From Meiothermus hypogaeus (GTDB taxonomy: Bacteria > Deinococcota > Deinococci > Deinococcales > Thermaceae): DNA of 64,000 nt. Shown here piece by piece: positions 44,133 to 51,191 of this stretch. Every line of letters starts with the position of its first letter. Position 1 is the stretch's first letter. A model generated the notes under the pieces. It saw only the letters and a program-made list of their open reading frames with translations, ran no database searches and was not told the DNA's origin. Both the position numbers and the translations under genes were made by a program. Location: positions 1 to 64,000 of the forward strand of contig NZ_QWKY01000010.1 of the NCBI RefSeq assembly GCF_003574035.1, read 5' to 3'.

Positions 44133-45889
44133 CCTTTGCCGACCTACTCAAGAAGGTGGAAGGGGCTCGAGCGGAGACCCTGCCCGCGCTGCTGCCCGAA
44201 CTGTTCAAGGGCATGTACGAGGCCGCGCTGCTGGATACCGAAACGGAAGCCCTGTTCCAGGCCGTCAAGAAGAAGACCGGGGTTAGTGTCGGTGCGCTGC
44301 GTAAAGACTGGACCCGCTACCGCACCACGCGGGAGGAGGAGGCCCGGCAAGAGGCCGCCCCTAGCCTCACCCCCGAGGCCCTCGAGGCCGCACAGGAGCT
44401 CTCGGCAGACCGCGCGTTACTCCACAAAGCGATTGAGACCATAGGGGCGTTAGGGGTGGTGGGGGAGCAGGAAAACCGGGGTCTGCTTTATCTGGCCCTG
44501 CTATCCGCTAAGTCTCAGACTCCCATCTCGGTGCTGGTCAAAGGCCGAAGCTCGTCGGGTAAGTCTTTTCTCGTCTCAAACGCACTGAAGCTAATCCCCC
44601 CCAGGGGTTACTACGAGCTCTCGTCCATGAGCAGCAAGGCCCTGGTGTACACCGACCTCGACTTTTCCCACCGCCACCTGGTGCTGTACGAGGAGGACGG
44701 CTTGCAGTCCGAAGAAGTGCTCTACCTGATTCGGAGCCTGCTGTCGGAAGGGCGAATCCGCTATCTCACCGTGGAGAAAAACGGTAGCGGGAAACTCGTA
44801 GCCCGAGAAATAGACCGACCGGGCCCTACAGGACTCATCACAACGATGACCCAAGGGCTGACGAAAGAGGACAACGAGACCCGCACCTTCTCCCTCTACA
44901 TGGACGACAGCAAAGAGCACACCTTATCGGTGGTGGCCGCCCTGGCCGAGCGGGAAGCCCTGGGTACCCGCTCCGAGGTAGACGTGCGCCCCTGGCACGC
45001 CCTCTACGAGGCCCTGCCCCAAGCCGAGGTGATAGTGCCCTTTGCCCCCCACATCACCCGGCTGCTTGAGTCTAAAGACCTGCCCGAGGACCTGACCCGG
45101 CTTCGTAGGGATTTTGTACGCTACCTGACGCTGGTAAAAGTGATAACCCGGCTACACCACGCCCGGAGGGAGACCCAGGGGGGTTGCCTGGTGGCTACCC
45201 TCGAGGACTACGCCTTGGCCTACCACCTGGCTGCTCGCCCGATGGCCCGGAGTGTGCACACCATCAGTCCTCAAGCTCTGGCGTTGGCACGGGCTGTAGC
45301 CGAAGTGCACGCCCTGAAGGTGGAAAAAGCGCAAGACAAAGGCGTTTCCCAGGAGTCGGTGGTAGTTTACGCCAAAGAACTGGCTAAACACCTACGCTGG
45401 GCGAAACGGACGGTACACAAGTGGCTGGACCAGGCCGAGGCGGCTGAGCTAATAGACATAAACAAGGACGGTAACCGGCTGGCCATCCGACCCCTGGAAG
45501 GGGCCCGCCTGGAAGAAGAATCCTTCCGCCTTCTCCCTGAGCCCGAAAAGCTGGCTCAGGAGTTACGGGAAGGGGGTAGCTACATCCACCCCATCACCGG
45601 AGAAATTTGCACGCTCTATCTTCCCGAAACAGCGTGCACGTTTCCCTCAAAAACCCCAATAAATAACGTCCAGGACGATGAAAGCCATCGTGCACGCTAT
45701 GTGCACGAACGTGCACACACCCCCAAAAAACCCGCTCCTGAAGCGAAAAAACCCCGTGCACATCCAGAAAGCTCTTCCTCATCGCAAAACCCAGAGGTTC
45801 GCGCACGTCCGGCTTGGGGGGAGGACGACCCCTTAGCGCAAGACCTGGGAGAGGAAGAGGGCGGTGACTGGGAGGTGGAGATTCTATGA
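44129..45889 (+). CDS. P-loop ATPase, probable element replication helicase
   Basis: The 586-aa protein has Walker A GRSSSGKS at residues 139-146 and Walker B HLVLYEED near 183-190, preceded by SVLVK and followed by a sensor-like GLITTMTQ. This is the layout of DUF927/D5-type plasmid or phage primase-helicases. A C-terminal winged-helix-like region (about 400-460) leads into a charged, disordered tail. The tail's codons contain the left GTGCAC array (45616-45761). The start overlaps the prim-pol stop as ATGA. Helicase activity is inferred from context. Confidence 0.78.
   Translation: MTFADLLKKVEGARAETLPALLPELFKGMYEAALLDTETEALFQAVKKKTGVSVGALRKDWTRYRTTREEEARQEAAPSLTPEALEAAQELSADRALLHKAIETIGALGVVGEQENRGLLYLALLSAKSQTPISVLVKGRSSSGKSFLVSNALKLIPPRGYYELSSMSSKALVYTDLDFSHRHLVLYEEDGLQSEEVLYLIRSLLSEGRIRYLTVEKNGSGKLVAREIDRPGPTGLITTMTQGLTKEDNETRTFSLYMDDSKEHTLSVVAALAEREALGTRSEVDVRPWHALYEALPQAEVIVPFAPHITRLLESKDLPEDLTRLRRDFVRYLTLVKVITRLHHARRETQGGCLVATLEDYALAYHLAARPMARSVHTISPQALALARAVAEVHALKVEKAQDKGVSQESVVVYAKELAKHLRWAKRTVHKWLDQAEAAELIDINKDGNRLAIRPLEGARLEEESFRLLPEPEKLAQELREGGSYIHPITGEICTLYLPETACTFPSKTPINNVQDDESHRARYVHERAHTPKKPAPEAKKPRAHPESSSSSQNPEVRARPAWGEDDPLAQDLGEEEGGDWEVEIL
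45616..45761 (+). repeat. Left GTGCAC array inside the ATPase gene
   Basis: Five GTGCAC boxes at 45634, 45690, 45701, 45711 and 45756 (spacings 56, 11, 10, 45). A 27-bp block (45616-45642) and a 36-bp block (45685-45720), separated by 42 bp, recur in inverted orientation at 46864-46968 with 27/27 and 33/36 identity and the same 42-bp gap. Gap sequences differ completely. Confidence 0.85.
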
Positions 45890-46200
45890 ACCCCTGGCCC
45901 GCCCTCTTCGCCCGGCTGCCCCAACTGGTAGACCGGCTCGAGGCGATAGGCCACCCCTTGCTGACTGTGGAGATAGACGGGGAGGTGGTGGCCCGGCTGG
46001 TACGCCCTGGCCGGGCCGACCTCGAGGCCCACGCCCGCTGGCCCGGTATGCCCACCCACACCGCTGAAGGGTGGCTGCTCGAGGCCCTGAGCAAGGTGCG
46101 CCGCTACTACCCCGAGCCACGAGAGCGGGTGGCCCTGTATGCAGGAAGCCAACCCCTGGCAGTGGTGCGCCGCAGGGAGGGGGTGGGCCATGCCGCCTAG
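45886..46200 (+). CDS. Element-encoded 104-aa protein of unknown function
   Basis: It overlaps the ATPase stop as ATGA and the next gene by 11 bp, so all three are coupled. The sequence alternates charged and hydrophobic residues (PQLVDRLEAIGHPLLTVEIDGEVVARLVRPG; EGWLLEALSKVRRYYPEPRERVALYAGSQPLAVVRR) and looks like a compact alpha/beta domain. The second half resembles a motif in the next protein (LLEALPALLE, PTPREVRIYRG), so the two may share a domain. Function unknown. Confidence 0.72.
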   Translation: MNPWPALFARLPQLVDRLEAIGHPLLTVEIDGEVVARLVRPGRADLEAHARWPGMPTHTAEGWLLEALSKVRRYYPEPRERVALYAGSQPLAVVRRREGVGHAA

Positions 46201-46726
46201 GTATCCCCGCCTATCCCGCGCCCTGCTGGGGCTGCTCGAGGCTGGCCCCTGGGAAGGAACCCCCACCTCGCTATACTCCGACCTCGAGCCCCACCGGGTG
46301 GACCCCTGGCCCGCTAACCCGGTGAGTCTATCCCTGTGGCTGAAGCACCACGCCCTAGAGCACGGCATCCAGGTGGAAGCCTGGCACACCGGAGCGCGCC
46401 GGGTCTTGCGGCTGGGACGGGCAGTTAACGGGTTGGGGGGTGGGGGTATATCGCAACATAGCGGAATGAAATCGACGCAAACCGGCGCGTTTTGGAGCTT
46501 CCCCACCTGGGCTGCTCTGCTCGAGGCCCTGCCCGCTCTGCTCGAGGTGGGGGAGGCCTACTACACCTTGAGCTTCGACCTGGGGGTGAGCCGAACCAGC
46601 CAGACCGTCCCCACAGGGTGGCTATACCAGGTGGTGGAGCGCTGGGCGGCACAATACCCAACCCCGCGCGAGGTGCGCATCTACCGGGGAGAGGTGGAGG
46701 TATCCACCGTGTGGCCCCTGGCATAA
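46190..46726 (+). CDS. Element-encoded protein with winged-helix-like N-terminus
   Basis: The 178-aa protein begins at ATG 46190, inside the end of the previous gene. Residues 1-85 (LLGLLEAGPWEGTPTSLYSDLEP, WPANPVSLSLWLKHHALEHGIQVEAW, RRVLRLGR) resemble the small winged-helix domain found at the C-terminus of phage primase-helicases. The rest (SFPTWAALLEALPALLEVGEAYY, YPTPREVRIYRGEVEVS) resembles the previous protein. It may be a split-off DNA-binding part of the replication machinery; this is inference. Confidence 0.7.
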   Translation: MPPRYPRLSRALLGLLEAGPWEGTPTSLYSDLEPHRVDPWPANPVSLSLWLKHHALEHGIQVEAWHTGARRVLRLGRAVNGLGGGGISQHSGMKSTQTGAFWSFPTWAALLEALPALLEVGEAYYTLSFDLGVSRTSQTVPTGWLYQVVERWAAQYPTPREVRIYRGEVEVSTVWPLA

Positions 46727-47051
46727 TGTTGCAATTTGTCGGGCTTAAAAAGAACCGACCCGTGCGACCCCTGGCCCTCTCTTCGATTGGGTATCCGAGC
46801 GTGCACAACTTTCGTAAAAACGTGCACGTTTTTTTTGTACGTCCAGAACGGTGTTTCTCCCCTATGCGTGCACGTTCGTGCACACAGCGTGCACGATGGT
46901 TTTTAGCGTACAGAACGACAAAAACCCTTGTTTTTACACAGAACGTGCACGCTGTTTCGGGAAGATAGGCGCTTGAAGTATCCCCCTCGAGGCCTATACC
47001 GCTAGGAAACCCTGAAACAAATACGCGCTTATAAAGATAAGTACGCTTTTA
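46727..47051. repeat. Right GTGCAC array and AT-rich stretch (non-coding)
   Basis: Six GTGCAC boxes at 46801, 46822, 46868, 46878, 46889 and 46945. Read on the minus strand their spacings are 56, 11, 10, 46, 21, the same as the left array for the first four boxes. The 27-bp block is 46942-46968, the 36-bp block 46864-46899. An AT-rich stretch (about 47010-47051, with CTTATAAAGATAAGTAC) follows. Layout is that of iterons beside an unwinding element; no gene is supported here. Confidence 0.8.
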
Positions 47052-47072
47052 CATGTGTCCACATGCTATAAT
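47052..47072 (+). promoter_or_regulatory. Leaderless promoter with CATGTG-TC-CACATG operator
   Basis: TATAAT (47067-47072) is 6 nt before ATG 47079. Directly upstream is the perfect palindrome CATGTGTCCACATG (47052-47065), in the place of the promoter spacer. ACATGTG also precedes the -10 box at 42459, so one element regulator may control both ends. Confidence 0.7.
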
Positions 47073-47078
47073 ACCCCT

Positions 47079-47312
47079 ATGCCAAGAGGTAGAATCCCCC
47101 CGCTCGAGGTTCGCTTGAAAGCATTAGGTGGCCTGACTCCCCTGGGGCCGGGAGAAGTCACGAGTCAGGGACGCTTCAGGAGCACCCCCGCTGTGGCTAA
47201 GGCTTTTCTGTCCCTCGACACCCGCCGCCGTGGGGAGGTAGTAGCGGCTGGCTTACGGGTTCTGGGACTCCTGGAGGTGGAGGATGCCACGACTGACGAA
47301 CAAACCCCGTAG
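47079..47312 (+). CDS. Small element protein preceding the integrase
   Basis: The 77-aa protein starts at ATG 47079, 6 nt after TATAAT (an in-frame codon at 47055 would lie upstream of the promoter). It is basic at first (MPRGRIPPLEVRLKALGG) with a short helical half (PAVAKAFLSLDTRRRGEVVAAGLRVLGLLE). It overlaps the integrase gene by 29 bp. It resembles no family I know; a small DNA-binding accessory or repressor that acts on its own palindromic operator is possible. Confidence 0.68.
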   Translation: MPRGRIPPLEVRLKALGGLTPLGPGEVTSQGRFRSTPAVAKAFLSLDTRRRGEVVAAGLRVLGLLEVEDATTDEQTP

Positions 47313-48435
47313 GCGCAAGGATGGACGCTTCGAGGTGCGCCTGACCCTGCGAGAGAACGGCGTACCGGTGCAGGTCAGTGTCTACGGCAAGACCGCCGCC
47401 GAGGCCGAACGCAAGGCGCGTGACCTCAAGACCAGGGCCGAGCGGGGCCAGTTCACCCGCGACCGGAGCACCACCGCAGGCTACGCCCGGCTGTGGCTGG
47501 AGCGCAAGGGCAAAGAGGTACGCCCGCGCACCGCTGAACTCTACCGGCTCGAACTGGGCTATGCCCTCCCCTCACTCCAAGACCCCGAGGCCCCTGACCC
47601 CCTGGGCTCGAGGCCCTTACAAGAGGTGAAGCCCGCCCACATCCGGGAGGTGCTGGATGGGCTCATGGGGCGCTACAGCCTGCGCACCGTGAAGATGGTG
47701 CGGCAACGGCTGTGGCAGGTGTTCCGGGATGCCCTGGATATGGAACTGGTGTTCAGGAATCCGGTGGACCCGGTGCGGATCAAGACCCCCCGAGGTCAGA
47801 GCAAGGCCGGTAGAGCCCTCGAGCCCCACGAGATAGCCGCCCTGCTATCGGCTCTCGACCAGCACAAAGACCCCCGAACCGCCCTGGCCCTCCGGCTGAT
47901 GCTGGCCTGTGGGCTGCGCCGGGGTGAGTGCTTGGGCTTGCAGTGGGGTGACCTCGACCTCGAGGGGGGAACCCTGACCGTCACGCGGGCCTGGACGGAT
48001 GACGGCAAGCGCGGGGTGTTGACCCTACCCAAAACCCTCACCTCCGCCCGCACCGTGCCGATTCCTCACGCCACCCTGGAGCGGCTGAAGACCTACCACC
48101 TCTGGTACACCGAGCGGCTGGGAGAGCCCAAGCCGGGTAGCTGGTTGCTGCCCGGCAATGACCCCAGTAAACCGCTCAATCCCCATGCGCCCAACTGGGC
48201 CTTGAAGCGCCTCACCGAGCGGCTGGGCATCCCACCCCTCAGAGTCCATGACCTCCGGCACTCGTACGGCTCACACATGCTGGCCAACGGTGCGCCCCTC
48301 GAGCTTGTGGCTGAGCGGATGGGCCACGCTAACCCCAATATCACCCTGGGGGTGTACCGGCATGTGCTCGAGCACGAACGCCGGGGCTGGATCCTTGACC
48401 CCGAGGACTTGCTGGGCCCCCGCGCCAAGGCCTGA
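47284..48435 (+). CDS. int: Tyrosine integrase
   Basis: The 383-aa phage-type tyrosine recombinase has an N-terminal arm-binding domain (RRRKDGRFEVRLTLRENG, VSVYGKTAAEAERKA), a core-binding SAM-like domain (about 60-160) and a catalytic domain. Catalytic residues are Arg212 (GLRRGE), His322 and Arg325 (HDLRHSYG), His348 (MGHANPN) and Tyr358 (GVYRHV). The family integrates into tRNA genes, here tRNA-Phe 75 bp downstream. GGAGG precedes the ATG. It looks intact. Confidence 0.96.
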   Translation: MPRLTNKPRRRKDGRFEVRLTLRENGVPVQVSVYGKTAAEAERKARDLKTRAERGQFTRDRSTTAGYARLWLERKGKEVRPRTAELYRLELGYALPSLQDPEAPDPLGSRPLQEVKPAHIREVLDGLMGRYSLRTVKMVRQRLWQVFRDALDMELVFRNPVDPVRIKTPRGQSKAGRALEPHEIAALLSALDQHKDPRTALALRLMLACGLRRGECLGLQWGDLDLEGGTLTVTRAWTDDGKRGVLTLPKTLTSARTVPIPHATLERLKTYHLWYTERLGEPKPGSWLLPGNDPSKPLNPHAPNWALKRLTERLGIPPLRVHDLRHSYGSHMLANGAPLELVAERMGHANPNITLGVYRHVLEHERRGWILDPEDLLGPRAKA

Positions 48436-48444
48436 AGTTTATTT

Positions 48445-48463
48445 GGGTCAAACCGTAGGGTCA
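48445..48463 (+). repeat. Two GGGTCA repeats inside attR
   Basis: GGGTCA at 48445 and 48458, 13 bp apart, between the integrase stop and attR. Same sequence and orientation as four copies at the other end (42357-42397). Confidence 0.65.
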
Positions 48464-48470
48464 AAGAGAA

Positions 48471-48499
48471 AACCGGAGTCTGAGCGACTCCGGTTTTTC
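48471..48499 (+). terminator. Intrinsic terminator of the integrase gene
   Basis: AACCGGAGTC (48471-48480), loop TGAGC, GACTCCGGTT (48486-48495), then TTTCTCG. It is 35 bp after the integrase stop. Confidence 0.88.
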
Positions 48500-48509
48500 T
48501 CGTCCTGGA

Positions 48510-48555
48510 TTGGTGCCAAGGGGCGGAATCGAACCGCCGACACTGCGATTTTCAG
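48510..48555 (-). repeat. attR: 46-bp repeat within intact tRNA-Phe
   Basis: Perfect copy of 42211-42256; here it continues into the complete tRNA-Phe gene. The element therefore restored the tRNA 3' half on integration. Confidence 0.95.
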
Positions 48556-48586
48556 TCGCATGCTCTACCGACTGAGCTACCTTGGC
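48511..48586 (-). tRNA. tRNA-Phe (GAA)
   Basis: The minus strand reads GCCAAGG at the 5' end, pairing with CCTTGGC before discriminator A and an encoded CCA. The anticodon loop CTGAAAATC gives GAA. D-loop (AGCTCAGTCGGTAGAGC) and T-loop (GGTTCGATTCC) are normal. It is the integration target of the neighbouring element. It is downstream of tRNA-Asp in one transcript. Confidence 0.97.
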
Positions 48587-48611
48587 AAGAGGCCGCCCGC
48601 AGGCGGCTTGG

Positions 48612-48688
48612 TGGCGCTCCGGACGGGACTTGAACCCGCGATCTCCCACGTGACAGGCGGGTATGTTAACCAACTACACCACCGGAGC
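48612..48688 (-). tRNA. tRNA-Asp (GTC)
   Basis: The minus strand has acceptor stem GCTCCGG/CCGGAGC, discriminator G and encoded CCA. The anticodon loop CCTGTCACG gives GTC, and the T-loop GGTTCAAGTCC is normal. It precedes tRNA-Phe by 25 bp. Confidence 0.97.
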
Positions 48689-48731
48689 AGATTGTTGCGC
48701 AGCGTCGGAGTCGTCCGAACGGGCACATAGG

Positions 48732-48760
48732 ATAATAGCGGCTGGCCTACTGGGTGTCAA
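48732..48760 (-). promoter_or_regulatory. tRNA-Asp/tRNA-Phe promoter
   Basis: TTGACA (complement of 48755-48760) and TATTAT (complement of 48732-48737) are exactly 17 bp apart, a near-consensus promoter, followed by a C-rich discriminator and 5' flank before tRNA-Asp. Confidence 0.88.
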
Positions 48761-48762
48761 GC

Positions 48763-49113
48763 ATGATGACCTGGAAAGAGGTGCTTGCCCAACACAAAAC
48801 CCTGCGGGGCATTGGGCAGCATAGCCTGCTGGTAGACCGGGGTGAGTCGGGCTACCGCAACCGCTTCTTGCCCGACGGCGCCATTCTGTACCCGGGCGAG
48901 GGGCTTGCGGGCCACCAGCAGCCCACCCGGGGGAACCGGATTTTGCTCGAGGCCCTCGCCACCCAGACCCCGATGCGCGTTTATGAGCGCAAGAATCCCA
49001 ATTGCTGGCAGGATCGGGGCCTATTTGTGGTGGAAAGTGTTGAATACCGATGGGAGGAGCTCGAGCGCCGCTATGTCTACTGGTTCCGGCTGGTGCCGCT
49101 CGCCGCTACCTGA
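48763..49113 (+). CDS. Hypothetical protein, weakly SRA/YDG-like
   Basis: The 116-aa protein begins MMTWKEVLAQHKTLRGIG; GTG 48754 is another in-frame choice, but it lies within the tRNA promoter. DGAILYPGEGLAGHQQPTRGNRILLEA and MRVYERKN are reminiscent of the SRA/YDG domain, which flips modified cytosines, but the protein is shorter than usual and I treat this as a weak likeness. Its 3' end overlaps convergent trpF by 37 bp. Confidence 0.6.
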   Translation: MMTWKEVLAQHKTLRGIGQHSLLVDRGESGYRNRFLPDGAILYPGEGLAGHQQPTRGNRILLEALATQTPMRVYERKNPNCWQDRGLFVVESVEYRWEELERRYVYWFRLVPLAAT

Positions 49114-49694
49114 GCCAAAAACCGCCGCAGCTTGAAGGGGTCTTTGAGGCGGGGCGCTGCTTCCACCCCGCTGCTTACGTCCACCGCATACGGCTTCAAG
49201 TCGAGTATGGGTTGCAGGTTGTGGGGGGTCAGGCCTCCGGCAATGATGAGCCGGGGGTGTGGCTTCAGGGGTACAACCCAGTCGAGGGGATAGCTTTGCC
49301 CGCTCCCAGGACTGACCCCATCCAGCAAGAGTGCGTCGGCAGGATAGGAAAGCCACTCGGGTTGAGCCGGGCCGGAGAGCTTGAAGGCTTTGATGACCGG
49401 AAGGAACCGGCGGATATGCTCGGCCCACTCGGGGGGTTCGCTCCCGTGAAGCTGGGCCACCTGGAGCCGGGCCGTCTGCATCTGCTCGAGAACCACCTCC
49501 GGGGGGGTGTCGACAAACACCCCCACCCGCACCACAAAAGGCCCCAGCGCCTCCGCAATGGGGCGGATATGCTCGGGCTCCACATAGCGCTTGGTGCCAG
49601 GGGCCAGGATGAAGCCCAGGGCCCAGGCCCCCAGCTCTTCGGCCAGGAGGGCGTCCTCGAGGCGGGTGATACCACAGATTTTGGCGCGGGTCAT
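49077..49694 (-). CDS. trpF: Phosphoribosylanthranilate isomerase
   Basis: This 205-aa TIM-barrel enzyme of tryptophan synthesis has the start motif AKICGITRLEDA with catalytic Cys7, VGVFVDTPPEVV, AQLHGSEPPEW, LLLDGVSPGSGQ (catalytic Asp) and IIAGGLTPHNL, VDVSSGVE. The length is typical. No other trp gene is in the window. It is preceded by a short heptamer-repeat stretch shared with the lutB 3' side. Confidence 0.95.
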   Translation of the reverse strand: MTRAKICGITRLEDALLAEELGAWALGFILAPGTKRYVEPEHIRPIAEALGPFVVRVGVFVDTPPEVVLEQMQTARLQVAQLHGSEPPEWAEHIRRFLPVIKAFKLSGPAQPEWLSYPADALLLDGVSPGSGQSYPLDWVVPLKPHPRLIIAGGLTPHNLQPILDLKPYAVDVSSGVEAAPRLKDPFKLRRFLAQVAASGTSRNQ

Positions 49695-49755
49695 AGGGGT
49701 CTCGGGGCGGAGGTTTTTCCGGGAAATGTGAAGCCTAGGGCTCTTTTGGTATCAC

Positions 49756-49797
49756 TACAGGCACTAGACCATAGGCCGTAGACCATCGACTCCTAAC
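49756..49797. repeat. Short heptamer repeat, locus 1
   Basis: Six consecutive 7-base units: ACTACAG, ACTAGAC, CATAGGC, CGTAGAC, CATCGAC, TCCTAAC. Units are related to those at 54199-54296. It fills the gap between trpF and the lutB stop. Confidence 0.55.
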
Positions 49798-51191
49798 TAC
49801 ACTTCCCCATCCTCCCACATCTGCCGAAAGCTCTTGGGGCTGGGCTTCAAACCTGCCCGGCCTTCCGTCCAGGCTTTGAGCACCGGCACCACTGTGTTAT
49901 CCAGGGCTTTTTCGGGCAAGAAGCGCACGGCTCTGGAGGCCAGGCGGTAGGCCCAGGGCTGAGTCATGGCCAGGGCATAGCCCTTGATGGCGGCGGCCTC
50001 AAACCGAGGGGTCAGCCCTTCTTCCACCGCCCGGTTGCGCCAGGTGAGCAGCAGCTTGGGGATGGGAATCCGCACCGGGCAGGCCTGGAAACAGGCCCCG
50101 CACAGCGAGGAGGCGTAGGGGAGGGGTTTGGTCTCTTCCAGGCCCAGCAGCCCTGGGGACAGGATGGCCCCAATGGGCCCGCTGTAGACGTAGCCGTAGG
50201 CGTGGCCGCCGGTCTGGCGGTAGACCGGGCAGGCGTTCAGGCAGGCGGCGCAGCGCAGACAGCGCAGGGTCTCCCAGGCTTCGGGGTCGGCCAGCACGCT
50301 GCTGCGCCCATTGTCCACAAAGACCACGTGCACCTCTTCGGGGCCGTCGGGTTCACCGGGCTGGCGCGGCCCCTGGATGAGCGAGACAAAGGTGCCGAGC
50401 CGCTGTCCGGTAGCAGCACGGGCGGTGAGCGAAAGGAAGACCGAAAGATCGGAGAAGCGGGGCAGGAGTTTTTCCAGGCCCACCAAGGCCACGTGGATGC
50501 GTGGGGCCGAGGTGGAGAGCCGGATGTTGCCCTCGTTTTCAATCAGGGCCAGGGTGCCGGTCTCGGCGACCACAAAATTGCCCCCCGAGATGCCCATATC
50601 GGCCCTCAGGAACCCTTCGCGCAGGAGCTTGCGGGCCACGGCGGCCAGGTGGTCGGGGCTGGCGTCCAGAGGGGTTTGGAAGCGCTCGTGGAAGAGCTGG
50701 CGGATTTGCTCCAGGTTCAGGTGAATGGCCGGGCCCACGATGTGTGAAGGGGGCTGCTTCAGCAGTTGGATGATGTACTCGCCGAGGTCGGTCTCGAGTA
50801 CTTCCACCCCCATCCCCTCGAGCAAGGGGTTGATGCCCAGTTCCTCCGAAACCATGGTCTTGGCCTTGACCACCTTCCTGACCTGGCCTGTGCGGGCAAT
50901 GTCGGCCACAATGCGCCGGGCGTCGTCGGCGTCCTCGGCCCAGTGCACCTGCACGCCGTTTTTCTGGAGTTTGGCCTCGGCTTCCAACAGGTACCTGTCC
51001 AGGTTGGAGAGCACGTGGTTCTTGACGCCTTCGGCCCAGTGCCGCCAGGTTTCGGCATCCACCTCGGCATAGGCCTGTCGTCTTTTGTTGTCGAAGTTCA
51101 GGGTGGCCCCCGTGACCGAGTCGCGCACGTGGGGCTCCTCGCGCAACACTCGAGCGGCTTCCTGGGGGTACTGGTTGGCGGTGACTTTCAT
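49797..51191 (-). CDS. lutB: LutB iron-sulfur lactate oxidation protein
   Basis: LutABC oxidises L-lactate to pyruvate at the membrane. The 464-aa protein has the LUD domain (about residues 60-290, VVKAKTMVSEELGINPLLEG, EYIIQLLKQPPSHIVGPAIHL) and two 4Fe-4S motifs, CLRCAACLNACPVYRQ and CGACFQACPVRIP. It overlaps lutA as ATGA. LutC is not seen next to them. Confidence 0.93.
   Translation of the reverse strand: MKVTANQYPQEAARVLREEPHVRDSVTGATLNFDNKRRQAYAEVDAETWRHWAEGVKNHVLSNLDRYLLEAEAKLQKNGVQVHWAEDADDARRIVADIARTGQVRKVVKAKTMVSEELGINPLLEGMGVEVLETDLGEYIIQLLKQPPSHIVGPAIHLNLEQIRQLFHERFQTPLDASPDHLAAVARKLLREGFLRADMGISGGNFVVAETGTLALIENEGNIRLSTSAPRIHVALVGLEKLLPRFSDLSVFLSLTARAATGQRLGTFVSLIQGPRQPGEPDGPEEVHVVFVDNGRSSVLADPEAWETLRCLRCAACLNACPVYRQTGGHAYGYVYSGPIGAILSPGLLGLEETKPLPYASSLCGACFQACPVRIPIPKLLLTWRNRAVEEGLTPRFEAAAIKGYALAMTQPWAYRLASRAVRFLPEKALDNTVVPVLKAWTEGRAGLKPSPKSFRQMWEDGEV

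Larger units (their letters stand above)
42211..48555. mobile_element. Integrative element in tRNA-Phe (6.3 kb)
   Basis: A 46-bp perfect direct repeat (42211-42256 and 48510-48555) matches the 3' end of tRNA-Phe from the anticodon loop to the CCA end. Between the copies lie an excisionase-like protein, prim-pol, P-loop ATPase, several small unknown proteins and, next to the intact tRNA, a tyrosine integrase. No capsid, transposase, relaxase or toxin is seen, so this is an integrated plasmid or a phage satellite rather than a prophage. GC and CTCGAG use resemble the host, suggesting long residence in Thermaceae. Confidence 0.92.

Noticed and set aside
46425-46883. Minus-strand frame antisense to the element gene at 46190 that shares a HRAR-VHERA peptide with the ATPase tail
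   Set aside because: The likeness comes from the inverted GTGCAC blocks; between them the peptides are unrelated and the remainder is antisense low-complexity sequence. I see conserved DNA boxes, not a gene.
45616-46968. CRISPR array
   Set aside because: Blocks are inverted rather than regularly direct-repeated, box spacing is irregular, and no cas gene is present.
42211-48555. Prophage
   Set aside because: No capsid, tail, terminase, lysis or portal gene is present between the att repeats.
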